A stretch of 64,000 nt of DNA from positions 65,424 to 129,423 of the forward strand of contig NZ_JOIU01000030.1 in assembly GCF_000720135.1 (NCBI RefSeq). The letters run 5' to 3'. The position numbers and the translations under genes were made by a program. Positions 16,096 to 24,257 of the stretch are shown one piece after another. The stretch is from Streptomyces sp. NRRL S-1022 (GTDB lineage Bacteria > Actinomycetota > Actinomycetes > Streptomycetales > Streptomycetaceae). The notes beneath the pieces were generated by a model, which was not told the DNA's origin, made no database searches, and saw only the letters and a program-made list of their open reading frames with translations. The first letter of the stretch is position 1; each line of letters opens with the position of its first letter.

Positions 16096-17223
16096 ATGTC
16101 CATGGCAGGGAATCTGCGGAAGGTCACGGGGCTGGGCAGGGTCGGCGGCCTGCGCAAGGTGGCGCGGCTGGCCCGGCGCCGGCCGCGCGTGGACCTGAGC
16201 CACCCCGCCAGGTCACCGCTGGGCTCGTCGGTGGTGAACTGCGTGACGTATCAGGACGGCGTGCGCGTGCCGGGGTGTACCGATCTGGTGGATGCCGTGC
16301 GGCTGGTGCGCAAGACCGGCGAGGGCTTCGTCTGGCTCGGGCTGCACGAGCCGACGGACCGTGAGTTCGCGGGCATCGCCGAGTTGTTCGACCTGCACCC
16401 GCTGGCGGTGGAGGACGCGGTCGAGGCACATCAGCGGCCGAAGCTGGAGCACTACGGGGACACGCTCTTCGCGGTGTTCAAGACCGTCTGCTACGTGGAG
16501 CACGAGCAGTTGACGGCGACCAGCGAAGTGGTGGACACCGGCGAGATCATGCTGTTCGTCGGCGCCGACTTCGTGATCACGGTGCGGCACGGCCGGCACG
16601 GCTCGCTGGGCCCGCTGCGCGAGGAACTGGAGGCGGACCCGCAGCAGCTCGCCAAGGGGCCGGCCGCGGTGCTGCACGCGATCGCGGACCATGTGGTCGA
16701 CGACTACCTGCACGTCACGGACGCGGTGCAGGCCGACATGGACCAGGTGGAGACGGATGTGTTCTCGGAGAACGGCGCACGTCTGGACCCGGGCCGCATC
16801 TACCAGATGAAGCGTGAACTGCTGGAGCTGAAACGGGCGGTGGTGCCGCTGGGCCGCCCGGTGGAGGACCTGGCCACCCGGCCGATACGGGTCGTCGCCC
16901 CGGAGATACAGGCGTATTTCCGGGACGTGCTCGACCATCTGATCCGGGCCAAGGAACAGATCGCCGCGTTCGACGAGCTGCTCAACTCCATCCTGCAGGC
17001 ACATCTCGCGCAGGTGACGGTCGCGCAGAACGAGGACATGCGGAAGATCACGGCTTGGGCCGCGGTGATCGCCGTGCCCACGATGGTGTGCGGGGTGTAC
17101 GGCATGAACTTCGACCACATGCCTGAGTTGCACTGGTCGTTCGGGTACCCGCTGGTCATGTCCGTGATGGCGACGGCGTGTGTGGTGCTGTACCGGGGCT
17201 TCCGGCGCAACGGCTGGCTCTGA
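16096..17223 (+). CDS. corA: CorA-type Mg2+/Co2+ channel
   Basis: A 375-residue divalent cation channel of the inner membrane. It has a long cytoplasmic N-terminal funnel domain, then two C-terminal helices with the selectivity motif GMN at 336-338 (YGMNFDHMPEL) and a basic C-terminus (RRNGWL). Length and layout are normal for the 2-TM-GxN family. The ATG at 16096 follows GAGGAGATCCAG. The leader contains a strong hairpin and a duplicated ribosome binding segment, listed separately, which may bear on its control. Confidence 0.95.
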   Translation: MSMAGNLRKVTGLGRVGGLRKVARLARRRPRVDLSHPARSPLGSSVVNCVTYQDGVRVPGCTDLVDAVRLVRKTGEGFVWLGLHEPTDREFAGIAELFDLHPLAVEDAVEAHQRPKLEHYGDTLFAVFKTVCYVEHEQLTATSEVVDTGEIMLFVGADFVITVRHGRHGSLGPLREELEADPQQLAKGPAAVLHAIADHVVDDYLHVTDAVQADMDQVETDVFSENGARLDPGRIYQMKRELLELKRAVVPLGRPVEDLATRPIRVVAPEIQAYFRDVLDHLIRAKEQIAAFDELLNSILQAHLAQVTVAQNEDMRKITAWAAVIAVPTMVCGVYGMNFDHMPELHWSFGYPLVMSVMATACVVLYRGFRRNGWL

Positions 17224-17283
17224 GCGACGGGGCCGCGGCGCCTGGGGTGCGGGGTGCGGGGCCGGTGGTACGCCCGGTCACGG

Positions 17284-17697
17284 TCAGACCGAGAAGGCCA
17301 CGACCTTCCGCGGGACGATCCTGACGATCACGCGGACCTCGTCGTCGTTCTCGGCCGGCGGGTCGATGCCGAGGTACTTGTGGGACAGGTCGTGAGGGAG
17401 TCGCTTGCCCTCGTCCGGCAGGATCTCGGCGACGCCTCGGATCTCGGCCGAGTGATAGGGGTTCGCCAGGTCGAACACGGAGAGGCTGATGCGCGGGTCG
17501 CGACGGAGGTTGCGCACCTTCTGGCGGCGGTCGACGGACGAGAAGAGCACGCTGTCGCCCTCACGTTTGATCCAGACCACGGAATTCTGCGGAGCGCCGT
17601 CGGGGCCGAGCGTGGCGACGCTGGCGAAGTTCCTGCCGTCCAGCAGGGCACGGAGGGAGTCGTCGAAAGTGACAGAAGTGGCCGGTGAGATCGTCAT
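17284..17697 (-). CDS. PPOX-class (FMN/F420-dependent) oxidoreductase
   Basis: A 137-residue split-barrel flavin-binding protein of the pyridoxamine 5'-phosphate oxidase superfamily. The pattern FASVATLGPDGAPQNSVVWIKREGD followed by FSSVDRRQKVRNLRRDPRISLSVFD is that of the Rv1155-like group, which in actinobacteria uses F420 or FMN to reduce small molecules. The ATG at 17697 is placed by the promoter and operator just upstream, seven bases after a -10 box; translation is probably leaderless. Confidence 0.88.
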   Translation of the reverse strand: MTISPATSVTFDDSLRALLDGRNFASVATLGPDGAPQNSVVWIKREGDSVLFSSVDRRQKVRNLRRDPRISLSVFDLANPYHSAEIRGVAEILPDEGKRLPHDLSHKYLGIDPPAENDDEVRVIVRIVPRKVVAFSV

Positions 17698-17704
17698 GAC
17701 AGCC

Positions 17705-17732
17705 ACCCTAGTTACATGCACGCGCATGTAAA
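17705..17732 (-). promoter_or_regulatory. Promoter with 20-nt palindromic operator in its spacer
   Basis: On the minus strand TTTACA (17732-17727) and TAGGGT (17710-17705) are 16 bases apart. A perfect inverted repeat, TTACATGC-acgc-GCATGTAA in plus-strand notation (17712-17731), covers the spacer and the inner edge of the -35. A dimeric repressor (TetR, MarR or GntR type) bound there would block RNA polymerase. No regulator gene is adjacent. Confidence 0.7.
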
Positions 17733-17781
17733 GGGGTTTCACCGAATCGCCCGGCCGGATGCCCTGACGGCCGCATGCGCA

Positions 17782-18423
17782 TCAGCCGCTCCAGGCGGGG
17801 TGGCGCGGGTCGTCGGCGCGCACCAGGACGTCCGCCGTGCCGGCCGGGTCGGTCTCGGCCTCGTAGCGCTCGAAAGCGGGCAGGGTCCAGTGGCCGGACT
17901 CGGGGGTGCGGCGTCGAAGGGCGCCCGGGGAGAGGAGGAGGTGCACGGTCAGGTCGAAGGGGAACCAGTGGCGCAGCAGGAGGGGGCCGTGGAGCAACAG
18001 GATTGCGCCGGGCCGGAGTTGCACGTACGCGCTGCGGGTGGCCCGGTCCGTGGCCGGGTCCCACAGGTCGGGCAGGACCCGGCCGTTGCCTCCGGGATCG
18101 AGCGGACCGAAGACTTCGCGCCACAGGGCGCCCGTGTCGAACCAGCCGCTGTAGTACGACTCCGCGTCCCGCCGCCCGTGCTCCAGGCGGAGCGAGGCGG
18201 GGCGCAGGAAGCCCTCGGTGCCCACCACGAGCGCGGGCCGGCCGCGCACCCGCAGCGCCTCCCCGACACGCTCGGCGAGGTCTCCGGGCTGGGCGGCCGG
18301 GGCACCGTCGAAGCCGACGCGCGGCCAGGCCCCTCCATCGGCCGTCGCAGCACCGGCCAGCCGGTCGGCGAGCCGCTCGGCCAGCAGGTCCCAGGTGATC
18401 GCTTCGAGTCGCACACGGCCCAT
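17782..18423 (-). CDS. Uridine-kinase-like protein without a canonical P-loop
   Basis: A 213-residue protein resembling proteins commonly labelled uridine kinase in Streptomyces. The expected nucleotide-binding loop position reads PRVGFDGAPAAQPGDLAERV, keeping the fold-typical strand and DGAPAA turn but lacking GK(S/T). Downstream SYYSGWFDTGALWREVF and the block LPDLWDPATDRATRS resemble the uridine kinase lid and base-binding region. Activity as a classical kinase is therefore doubtful. The ATG at 18423 begins MGRVRLEAITWD; the longer frame is not supported by codon usage. Confidence 0.65.
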   Translation of the reverse strand: MGRVRLEAITWDLLAERLADRLAGAATADGGAWPRVGFDGAPAAQPGDLAERVGEALRVRGRPALVVGTEGFLRPASLRLEHGRRDAESYYSGWFDTGALWREVFGPLDPGGNGRVLPDLWDPATDRATRSAYVQLRPGAILLLHGPLLLRHWFPFDLTVHLLLSPGALRRRTPESGHWTLPAFERYEAETDPAGTADVLVRADDPRHPAWSG

Positions 18424-18688
18424 GATGCCGGGTGGCCGGGGGGAGCGTCGGGGGTGCCCGCGATGGAGACGGCGGTGCGGGGAGCCATGAGAGAGCGGGG
18501 TCGTTCCCGGGCCGGGGCTGCGAGGTCGGTCAGGAGAGGTGGTCGGCCGTGCGGCGGGCCGCGGGCAGCCTGGGGTGGTGGCTTCGCTCCTGGCGGGGTT
18601 TCCGGGAGGAGGGAGGTGGGTGCTGGCGGACGGAGACGAGCAGGGGCGGGCGTGGGAGCCGGGGGCGGTGACGGGGAAAGTACCGCGT

Positions 18689-19387
18689 ATGGCGCTTTCC
18701 GCAACTCCCCGTTTTCCCGGTCGGCTTGTGGTCGTCCAGGCGCTCAAGCGCAAGCGGTGCGCCCGCTGCCGGCGCGGTCCGCTGTCGCTGCTGGTGCTGG
18801 CGGACGGGGCACCGTGGTGCCTGGTCTGTGCCGATCTCGGGCACCTGGTGTTCCTGCCGCGCGGCGACACGGCCCTGACTCGCAGGTCGCGCGAGGAGAG
18901 CACGCTGTCGGCGGTGGTGGTGCGCTTCAACCGGCGCAAGAGCCGCTACGAACGCCAGGGCGTGCTCGTGGAGGAGGACGCGTTGGCCCGGGCCGAGGCC
19001 CGGTGCCTGGCGGACGCGGAGGCGCGGCGTCGGCGGCGGGCGCGGGACGCGCGACGCAGGGCGGTGGAGGACGAGCGGTTCGTGGCGGCGTTCGCGGCCG
19101 AGATCCTGCGGCTGTTCCCCGGTTGTCCGGCCGAGCGGGCCCGGGCGGTCGCGGCCCACGCCTCGGTGCGGGGCAGTGGCCGTGTCGGGCGCAGCCCGGC
19201 CGGGCGGGCGCTGACCGAGGGGGCGGTGATATCGGCGGTGGTGGCGGGCGTACGACACGTGGACACGCCGTACGACGAGCTGCTGATGCGCGGGGTGCCG
19301 TGGAACGAGGCTCGACGTCGGATCGCCCCGACGGTGGAGCGGGTGCTGCGTGCGTGGCAGGGGGCCGGGGCGGAGGACGCGGGGTGA
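18689..19387 (+). CDS. DUF2293 family protein
   Basis: A 232-residue basic protein of unknown function. Near the N-terminus the pairs CARC and CLVC (residues about 24-27 and 44-47) form a possible four-cysteine zinc ribbon. A highly charged helical stretch rich in Arg, Ala and Glu follows, then the DUF2293 core with the C-terminal segment PYDELLMRGVPWNEARRRI. The start is uncertain: ATG 18689 lies after GGGGAAAG, and a GTG some 20 bases upstream is an alternative. Transcribed divergently from the uridine-kinase-like gene. Confidence 0.75.
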   Translation: MALSATPRFPGRLVVVQALKRKRCARCRRGPLSLLVLADGAPWCLVCADLGHLVFLPRGDTALTRRSREESTLSAVVVRFNRRKSRYERQGVLVEEDALARAEARCLADAEARRRRRARDARRRAVEDERFVAAFAAEILRLFPGCPAERARAVAAHASVRGSGRVGRSPAGRALTEGAVISAVVAGVRHVDTPYDELLMRGVPWNEARRRIAPTVERVLRAWQGAGAEDAG

Positions 19388-19494
19388 GGACGGGGAAAGC
19401 AAGGAGGTGCTGAGGGCGCGGAAGTGCGGAGTACGGTTCCGGGGGACGTGTGGGCATGGGGCTCGCTCAGCCTCGGCCGGGTTTCCGGGGCCGT

Positions 19495-19515
19495 GCCGCC
19501 CCTAAGGGGGGCGGC
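19495..19515. terminator. GC-rich hairpin between DUF2293 and DUF1772 genes
   Basis: GCCGCCCC and GGGGCGGC form an 8-bp stem around a short loop. No U-tract follows, as usual in Streptomyces; a terminator function for the upstream gene is only suggested. Confidence 0.35.
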
Positions 19516-19547
19516 TGATCCGAATGGAGCGGGAGGGGGGTGTGGGG

Positions 19548-20027
19548 ATGATCGAGGGACCGTTCCTCGTGCTGGTCGTGGTGGGGATCCTCGGGGCCGG
19601 GCTGGTGGCCGGTGTCTTCTACGGGTTCTCGGCCTTCGTGATGCGGGGGCTGGCGGCGCTGCCGCCCGCGCAGGGTGTGGCGGCGATGAACTCGATCAAC
19701 GTCGCCGCGGTGCGGCCGGCCTTCATGGCCGTGTTCGCCGGATCGGCGGCGCTGAGCGTGGTGATAGCGGTGGTGACGTTCGTGGTGTGGCCGGGCGAGG
19801 GGAAGGTGGAGCTGCTGCTGGGCAGCGTGCTGTACCTGGCGGGCTCGTTCGGGCTGACGATCGTCGCGAACGTGCCCCGCAACGACCGGCTGGCCAGGCT
19901 CACCCCGGGGGCGCCCGAGGCCGCCGCGTACTGGCCGGCGTACGTGCGCGAGTGGACCTTCTGGAACCACATACGGACCGTCGCCTCGGCCACGGCGGCC
20001 CTGCTCTACACGGCGGCCCTCGCCTGA
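19548..20027 (+). CDS. DUF1772 (anthrone oxygenase-like) membrane protein
   Basis: A 159-residue protein with four predicted helices. The N-terminal helix ends in AGVFYGFSAFVMRGLAALPP, followed by AMNSINVAAVRPAFMAVF, and late in the protein NVPRNDRLA and WTFWNHIRTV, all hallmarks of DUF1772. Some fungal relatives oxidise anthrones; the bacterial role is unknown. The ATG at 19548 is preferred to 19524 because a long G-run is positioned as a ribosome binding site just before it. Its last codons form the first copy of a local repeat. Confidence 0.8.
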   Translation: MIEGPFLVLVVVGILGAGLVAGVFYGFSAFVMRGLAALPPAQGVAAMNSINVAAVRPAFMAVFAGSAALSVVIAVVTFVVWPGEGKVELLLGSVLYLAGSFGLTIVANVPRNDRLARLTPGAPEAAAYWPAYVREWTFWNHIRTVASATAALLYTAALA

Positions 20028-20099
20028 TGAGGATGGTGGCCCTCGCCTGATGGGGCGAGGATGGCGCTCGCCTGATCCGATGGTGGCCCTGGCTTGTCC
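20012..20099. repeat. Degenerate tandem repeat spanning a stop codon
   Basis: Four imperfect copies of a unit of the form GGTGGCCCTCGCCTGATG plus GGAT occur at 20012-20034, 20035-20062, 20063-20081 and 20082-20099. Copy 1 includes the last codons and stop of the DUF1772 gene, so the array grew out of the gene end. Confidence 0.75.
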
Positions 20100-20251
20100 G
20101 GTGCTGCCCTGACGCCAACGGCAGAAAGCGCTGTCCGCCACTCTGCGCGGGCGTCGGACGGGACGTATCGTGGCCGGAAGAGTGCCGCCCGATGACGCAC
20201 GGCCCTTCGTACACCCGGTGCCTCCGGTGCCCGTACGCGAGGAAGACGCCC

Positions 20252-21739
20252 ATGGCCGATCCCAAGGGGTTCATGACCACGCCGCGCCAGGAGTGGCCGC
20301 GGCGGCCCGTCGAGCAGCGGGCGCGGGACTGGGACGAGGTGTACGTCCCGGGGGCGCTGCTGCCCATCATCAGCAAGCAGGCCGACCGCTGCATGGACTG
20401 CGGCATCCCGTTCTGCCACCAGGCCTGCCCGCTGGGCAACCTCATCCCCGAGTGGAACGACCTGGTGTCGCGAGAGGACTGGCGGGCCGCGAGCGACCGG
20501 CTGCACGCCACGAACAACTTCCCGGAGTTCACCGGCCGGCTGTGTCCGGCGCCGTGCGAGGCCGGGTGCGTGCTGGCGATCAACCAGCCGGCCGTCACCA
20601 TCAAGAACGTCGAGTGCGCGATCGCCGACCGGGCATGGGAAGAGGGGTTCACCCCGCCCAGGCCGCCCGAGCGGCTGTCCGGGAAGACGGTCGCCGTCAT
20701 CGGCTCGGGGCCCACCGGGCTGGCCGCCGCGCAGCAGCTGACCCGGGCCGGGCACACGGTCGCGGTGTACGAGAAGGACGACCGGATCGGCGGGCTGATG
20801 CGGTACGGCATCCCCGAGTTCAAGATGGAGAAGCGGCACCTGGAGCGGCGCATCGAGCAGATGCGCGCCGAAGGGACGAAGTTCCGCACGTCGACGGTGG
20901 TCGGCCGGGACATCCCGGCGGACGAGCTGCGCACCCGGTACGACGCGGTGGTGATCGCCACGGGAGCGACGGCGTGGCGGGAACTTCCGGTGCCGGGCCG
21001 GACGTTGAACGGGATACACCAGGCGATGGAATATCTGCCGCTGGCCAACCGGGTGTGTGAGGGGGATCTGGAGGTTTCGCCGCTGTCGGCCGCCGGCAAG
21101 CACGTCGTGATCGTCGGCGGCGGGGACACCGGAGCGGACTGTCTGGGAACCGCGGTGCGCGAAGGGGCCGCGTCCGTGACCCAGCTGGACATCTACGCAC
21201 AGCCGGGTGCCGAGCGCGACGAGGACACCGAGCCGTGGCCGACGTACCCGAAGATCTACCGGCTGTCGGCCGCGCACGAGGAGGCTCGGGACCTGCGTAC
21301 GGCACCGGCGGCGGATGCGGACGCGCGGCTGTTCGCGGCGTCCACACTCCGCTTCACCGGCGACGGGAGGGGGGATGTGCGGTCACTGCATCTGATGGAG
21401 GTCGACGAGCGGCGGCTTCCGGTGCCGGGCACCGAGCGGACGCTCCCCGCCGATCTGGTGCTGCTCGCCCTCGGGTTCTCCGGACCCGACCAGGAGGACG
21501 GGATGATCGAGCAGTTGGGGCTGACGCTGCAGCCGCGCGGCACGATCGCCCGGGACGACGGTTTCGCGACCAACGTGCCCGGGGTGTTCGCCGCGGGAGA
21601 CGCGGCGCGCGGGCAGTCGCTCATCGTGTGGGCGATAGCGGAGGGACGGGCGGTCGCGTCGGCCGTCGACCGTTATCTGACGGGGAGTTCCCGGCTCCCG
21701 GCTCCGATAGCGCCGACGGACCGGCCGATGGTGGTCTGA
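20252..21739 (+). CDS. gltD: Glutamate synthase small subunit-like oxidoreductase
   Basis: A 495-residue flavoprotein. N-terminal cysteines in ADRCMDCGIPFCHQACPLGNL and CPAPCEAGCVL bind Fe-S clusters. The FAD site is VIGSGPTGLAAAQQL, the NADPH site VVIVGGGDTGADC, and the C-terminal FAD contact is VFAAGDAARGQSLIVWAI. In NADPH-GOGAT it passes electrons to the large subunit. No gltB is adjacent here, so it may be a second copy serving another partner or an unlinked GltB. The ATG at 20252 gives MADPKGFM, the standard start for this family. Confidence 0.93.
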   Translation: MADPKGFMTTPRQEWPRRPVEQRARDWDEVYVPGALLPIISKQADRCMDCGIPFCHQACPLGNLIPEWNDLVSREDWRAASDRLHATNNFPEFTGRLCPAPCEAGCVLAINQPAVTIKNVECAIADRAWEEGFTPPRPPERLSGKTVAVIGSGPTGLAAAQQLTRAGHTVAVYEKDDRIGGLMRYGIPEFKMEKRHLERRIEQMRAEGTKFRTSTVVGRDIPADELRTRYDAVVIATGATAWRELPVPGRTLNGIHQAMEYLPLANRVCEGDLEVSPLSAAGKHVVIVGGGDTGADCLGTAVREGAASVTQLDIYAQPGAERDEDTEPWPTYPKIYRLSAAHEEARDLRTAPAADADARLFAASTLRFTGDGRGDVRSLHLMEVDERRLPVPGTERTLPADLVLLALGFSGPDQEDGMIEQLGLTLQPRGTIARDDGFATNVPGVFAAGDAARGQSLIVWAIAEGRAVASAVDRYLTGSSRLPAPIAPTDRPMVV

Positions 21740-21814
21740 GCGGCGGCACCGCCGGCATCCTCGGTCGGCTCCCGGTCACCCCCGGGCGGCTCCCGCGTGG
21801 TGACGGGCGGCGCG

Positions 21815-22342
21815 TCAGCGGGTGCGTTCGTCCGTGCCGGCGACCTTCCCGGTGGCCAGGGCCACGCGGTTCCAGGTGTTGATCGTGAGGATCAGCGAGA
21901 GCACGTGGGCCAGTTCCCGGTCGTCGAAGTGGGCGGCGGCCTCCGCGTAGACGGTGTCCGGGACGCCGCCGTCGGCGACCAGGGTCACCGCCTCCGTGAG
22001 GGCGAGGGCGGCCTGTTCCTTCGGGGTGAAGAAGTGCCGGGCCTCACGCCAGACGGCGACCATGTGGAGCCGGTCCTCGTTCTCGCCGGCCTTGCGGGCG
22101 TCGTTGGTGTGCATGTGCAGGCAGTAGGCGCAGTGGTTGAGATGGGAGGCGCGGATCTGGATCAGTTCGACCAGGGCGGGGTCGAGGCCCTCGCGGGCGG
22201 CGGCGTCGAAGCCGACGATCGCCCGGAAGACCTTCGGTGCGGCCTTCGCGAGGTCCAGGCGGGTGCGGGAGGCGTCGGCCGCGGCGATCCCCGTGGTGAG
22301 GTCGGCGGTGGTGGCGGTTGCGGCAGTCGTGTGCGTCGTCAT
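21815..22342 (-). CDS. AhpD-like/carboxymuconolactone decarboxylase family protein
   Basis: A 175-residue all-helical protein. The redox motif CAYC followed by LHMHTNDAR (around residues 95-110) is the AhpD/CMD signature, in which the two cysteines and following His support peroxidase or antioxidant activity. The last part, LSLILTINTWNRVA, is also family-typical. The ATG at 22342 lies three bases from the palindrome and ten bases from a TAAATT box, so its mRNA probably has almost no leader. It is divergent from a MocR-type regulator, its likely controller. Confidence 0.9.
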   Translation of the reverse strand: MTTHTTAATATTADLTTGIAAADASRTRLDLAKAAPKVFRAIVGFDAAAREGLDPALVELIQIRASHLNHCAYCLHMHTNDARKAGENEDRLHMVAVWREARHFFTPKEQAALALTEAVTLVADGGVPDTVYAEAAAHFDDRELAHVLSLILTINTWNRVALATGKVAGTDERTR

Positions 22343-22345
22343 GTC

Positions 22346-22381
22346 CTCTAATTTAGAGCCCCGAAAGACCGACGGTAGGGT
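22346..22381. promoter_or_regulatory. Divergent promoter region with palindrome between AhpD-like and MocR genes
   Basis: The 47-base intergenic region holds CTCTAA-T-TTAGAG (22346-22358), a perfect 6-bp inverted repeat. Its minus strand contains TAAATT, placed as the -10 for the AhpD-like gene. On the plus strand TTTAGA lies 18 bases before TAGGGT (22376-22381), giving a promoter for the regulator. One dimer bound here could control both genes. Confidence 0.6.
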
Positions 22382-22389
22382 GCATTTCC

Positions 22390-23829
22390 ATGACGGATTC
22401 GTGGGTCAATTCCGCGGAGCGGATCGGTGCGGACCTGCATCTGGAGCTGTCGGGACCGGGCGGCCGGCGGGCGGCGCTGACCCGGGCGCTGCGGGAGGCG
22501 GTGCGCAGCGGCCGGCTGGCTCCGGGTACCCGGCTGCCGCCGTACCGGTCGCTCGCCGCGGACCTGGGCGTGGCCCGCAACACGGTGGCCGATGCGTACG
22601 CGGAGCTGGTCGCGGAGGGCTGGCTGACCGCCCGGCAGGGGTCCGGGACCCGGGTCGCCGAGCGGACCGAACCGCTGCGCCGCGCCCTGCGTACGCCCGT
22701 GAAGGCGCCCCCACGCGCGCGTGGGCCGCGGCACGATCTGCGGCAGGGCACGCCGGACGCGTCGGCCTTCCCGCGCGCGGCCTGGGCGGCTTCGTACCGC
22801 CGGGCGGTGCAGGCGGCGCCGAGCGAGGCGTTCGGGCCGGGCGATCCCGCCGGGCGCCGGGAGCTGCGGGAGACGCTGACGGAGTACCTGGCACGCGCGC
22901 GTGGGGTGCGTACCCAGCCGGACCGGATCGTGATCTGCTCGGGCTTCGCGCACGCGCTGCGACTGCTCTTCGGCCGGGGCACCCGGGAGGGCCCGGCGGC
23001 GGGCGGGGTGCTGCGCGGTCCGCTGGGCGTGGAGGCGTACGGTCTCGGCTTCCACCGGGAGCTGCTCGCGGCGGCCGGTGTGCGCACCGTACCGCTGCCG
23101 CTGGACGAGCACGGCGCGCGGGTGGACGCGCTGGGGCGTGAGCGGGCCGTGCTGCTGACGCCCGCGCACCAGTTCCCGACCGGAGGCCCGCTGCACCCGG
23201 AGCGGCGGGCGGCGGTGATCGACTGGGCCCGCGCGCGGGAGGCAGTGGTGCTGGAGGACGACTACGACGGCGAGTTCCGGTACGACCGCCGGCCCGTCGG
23301 CGCGCTCCAGGGTCTCGATCCCGATCGGGTGATCCACATCGGGTCGGTCAGCAAGAGTCTGTCGCCGGCGCTGCGGCTGGGGTGGATGGTCCTGCCCGAG
23401 CGGTATGTGGAGCCGGTGCTGGCGGTGAAGGGCGAGCGGGAGGGGTGGTCGAGCGTGCTGGACCAGCTCGCGCTCGCGGACTTCGTGGGCTGCGGGTCGT
23501 ACGACCGTCATGTGCGGCGCATGCGGCAGCGGTACCGGCACCGGCGTGACCGGCTCGTCGCCGCGCTCGCCGCGCAGGCGCCGCACATCGAGGTGACGGG
23601 CATCGCGGCCGGGCTGCACGCGGTGCTGCGGCTGCCGCCCGGCACGGAGCGGTCGACGGTGAAGGCCGCGGCGTGGCAGGGCATCGCCCTCGACGGACTG
23701 GCCGGGTTCCGGCATCCGCAGAGTCCGACGGCGGGCGGCGACGGCCTGGTGGTGGGATACGCAGCCCCGGCCGAACACGCCTACGGCGCGGCGCTGGAGG
23801 CCCTGTGCGAGGTGCTGCCCCCGGAGTGA
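22390..23829 (+). CDS. MocR/PdxR-type GntR regulator with aminotransferase domain
   Basis: A 479-residue transcription regulator. Residues about 20-90 form a winged helix-turn-helix (LAPGTRLPPYRSLAADLGVARNTVADAYAELVAEGW is the GntR pattern). After a linker a fold-type I aminotransferase-like domain follows, with the PLP-binding lysine in IGSVSKSL (about Lys322) and EDDYDGEFRY. Members sense PLP, amino acids or GABA. It is transcribed divergently from the AhpD-like gene over a palindrome, which suggests it regulates that gene and itself. Confidence 0.93.
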   Translation: MTDSWVNSAERIGADLHLELSGPGGRRAALTRALREAVRSGRLAPGTRLPPYRSLAADLGVARNTVADAYAELVAEGWLTARQGSGTRVAERTEPLRRALRTPVKAPPRARGPRHDLRQGTPDASAFPRAAWAASYRRAVQAAPSEAFGPGDPAGRRELRETLTEYLARARGVRTQPDRIVICSGFAHALRLLFGRGTREGPAAGGVLRGPLGVEAYGLGFHRELLAAAGVRTVPLPLDEHGARVDALGRERAVLLTPAHQFPTGGPLHPERRAAVIDWARAREAVVLEDDYDGEFRYDRRPVGALQGLDPDRVIHIGSVSKSLSPALRLGWMVLPERYVEPVLAVKGEREGWSSVLDQLALADFVGCGSYDRHVRRMRQRYRHRRDRLVAALAAQAPHIEVTGIAAGLHAVLRLPPGTERSTVKAAAWQGIALDGLAGFRHPQSPTAGGDGLVVGYAAPAEHAYGAALEALCEVLPPE

Positions 23830-24002
23830 GGCGGGCCGACGGCCGATGCGGAGGGCCTCGCCCGGCTACGGCCCGGCTTCCGGCTCTCCCGTTTGCGGGT
23901 CACAGGGTCACCAGGGTCACCACCCGTGACCAACTGCTCATCACAACTGCTCAACACCATAAGGAACTCAAGGAAGTCGCATACAAACAACACACGCCAT
24001 GA

Positions 24003-24257
24003 TCAGGACAGCAGAAAGTCGGCCTCCCCCGCCTTGGCGCCCTCGATGAACGCGGTCATCTCGTCCATGGTGTAGATCAGGGCCGGGCCGTCCGGATCGG
24101 TCGACTGGCGTACCGCGATCCGGCCGTCGGCCAGCTTCATCGCCTCCAGGCAGTTGCCGCCGTTGCCGCCGCTCCAGGGCTTGTGCCACCCCTCGCTGCC
24201 CAACTCCCGCGCGGGCATGCCGTTGTAGACGCGTCCGCGCGGCTTGATTCGATCCAT
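24003..24257 (-). CDS. DUF397 small protein
   Basis: An 84-residue protein of the DUF397 family, very common in Streptomyces. The W-SGGNGGNCLEAM segment, then GRIAVRQSTDPDGPALIYTMDEMTAFIEGAK, are diagnostic. Such proteins are encoded next to XRE-type WhiJ-like regulators and are thought to act with them, possibly as an antitoxin/toxin-like or signalling pair. Its ATG immediately follows the stop codon of the upstream regulator, so the two are translationally linked. Confidence 0.93.
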   Translation of the reverse strand: MDRIKPRGRVYNGMPARELGSEGWHKPWSGGNGGNCLEAMKLADGRIAVRQSTDPDGPALIYTMDEMTAFIEGAKAGEADFLLS

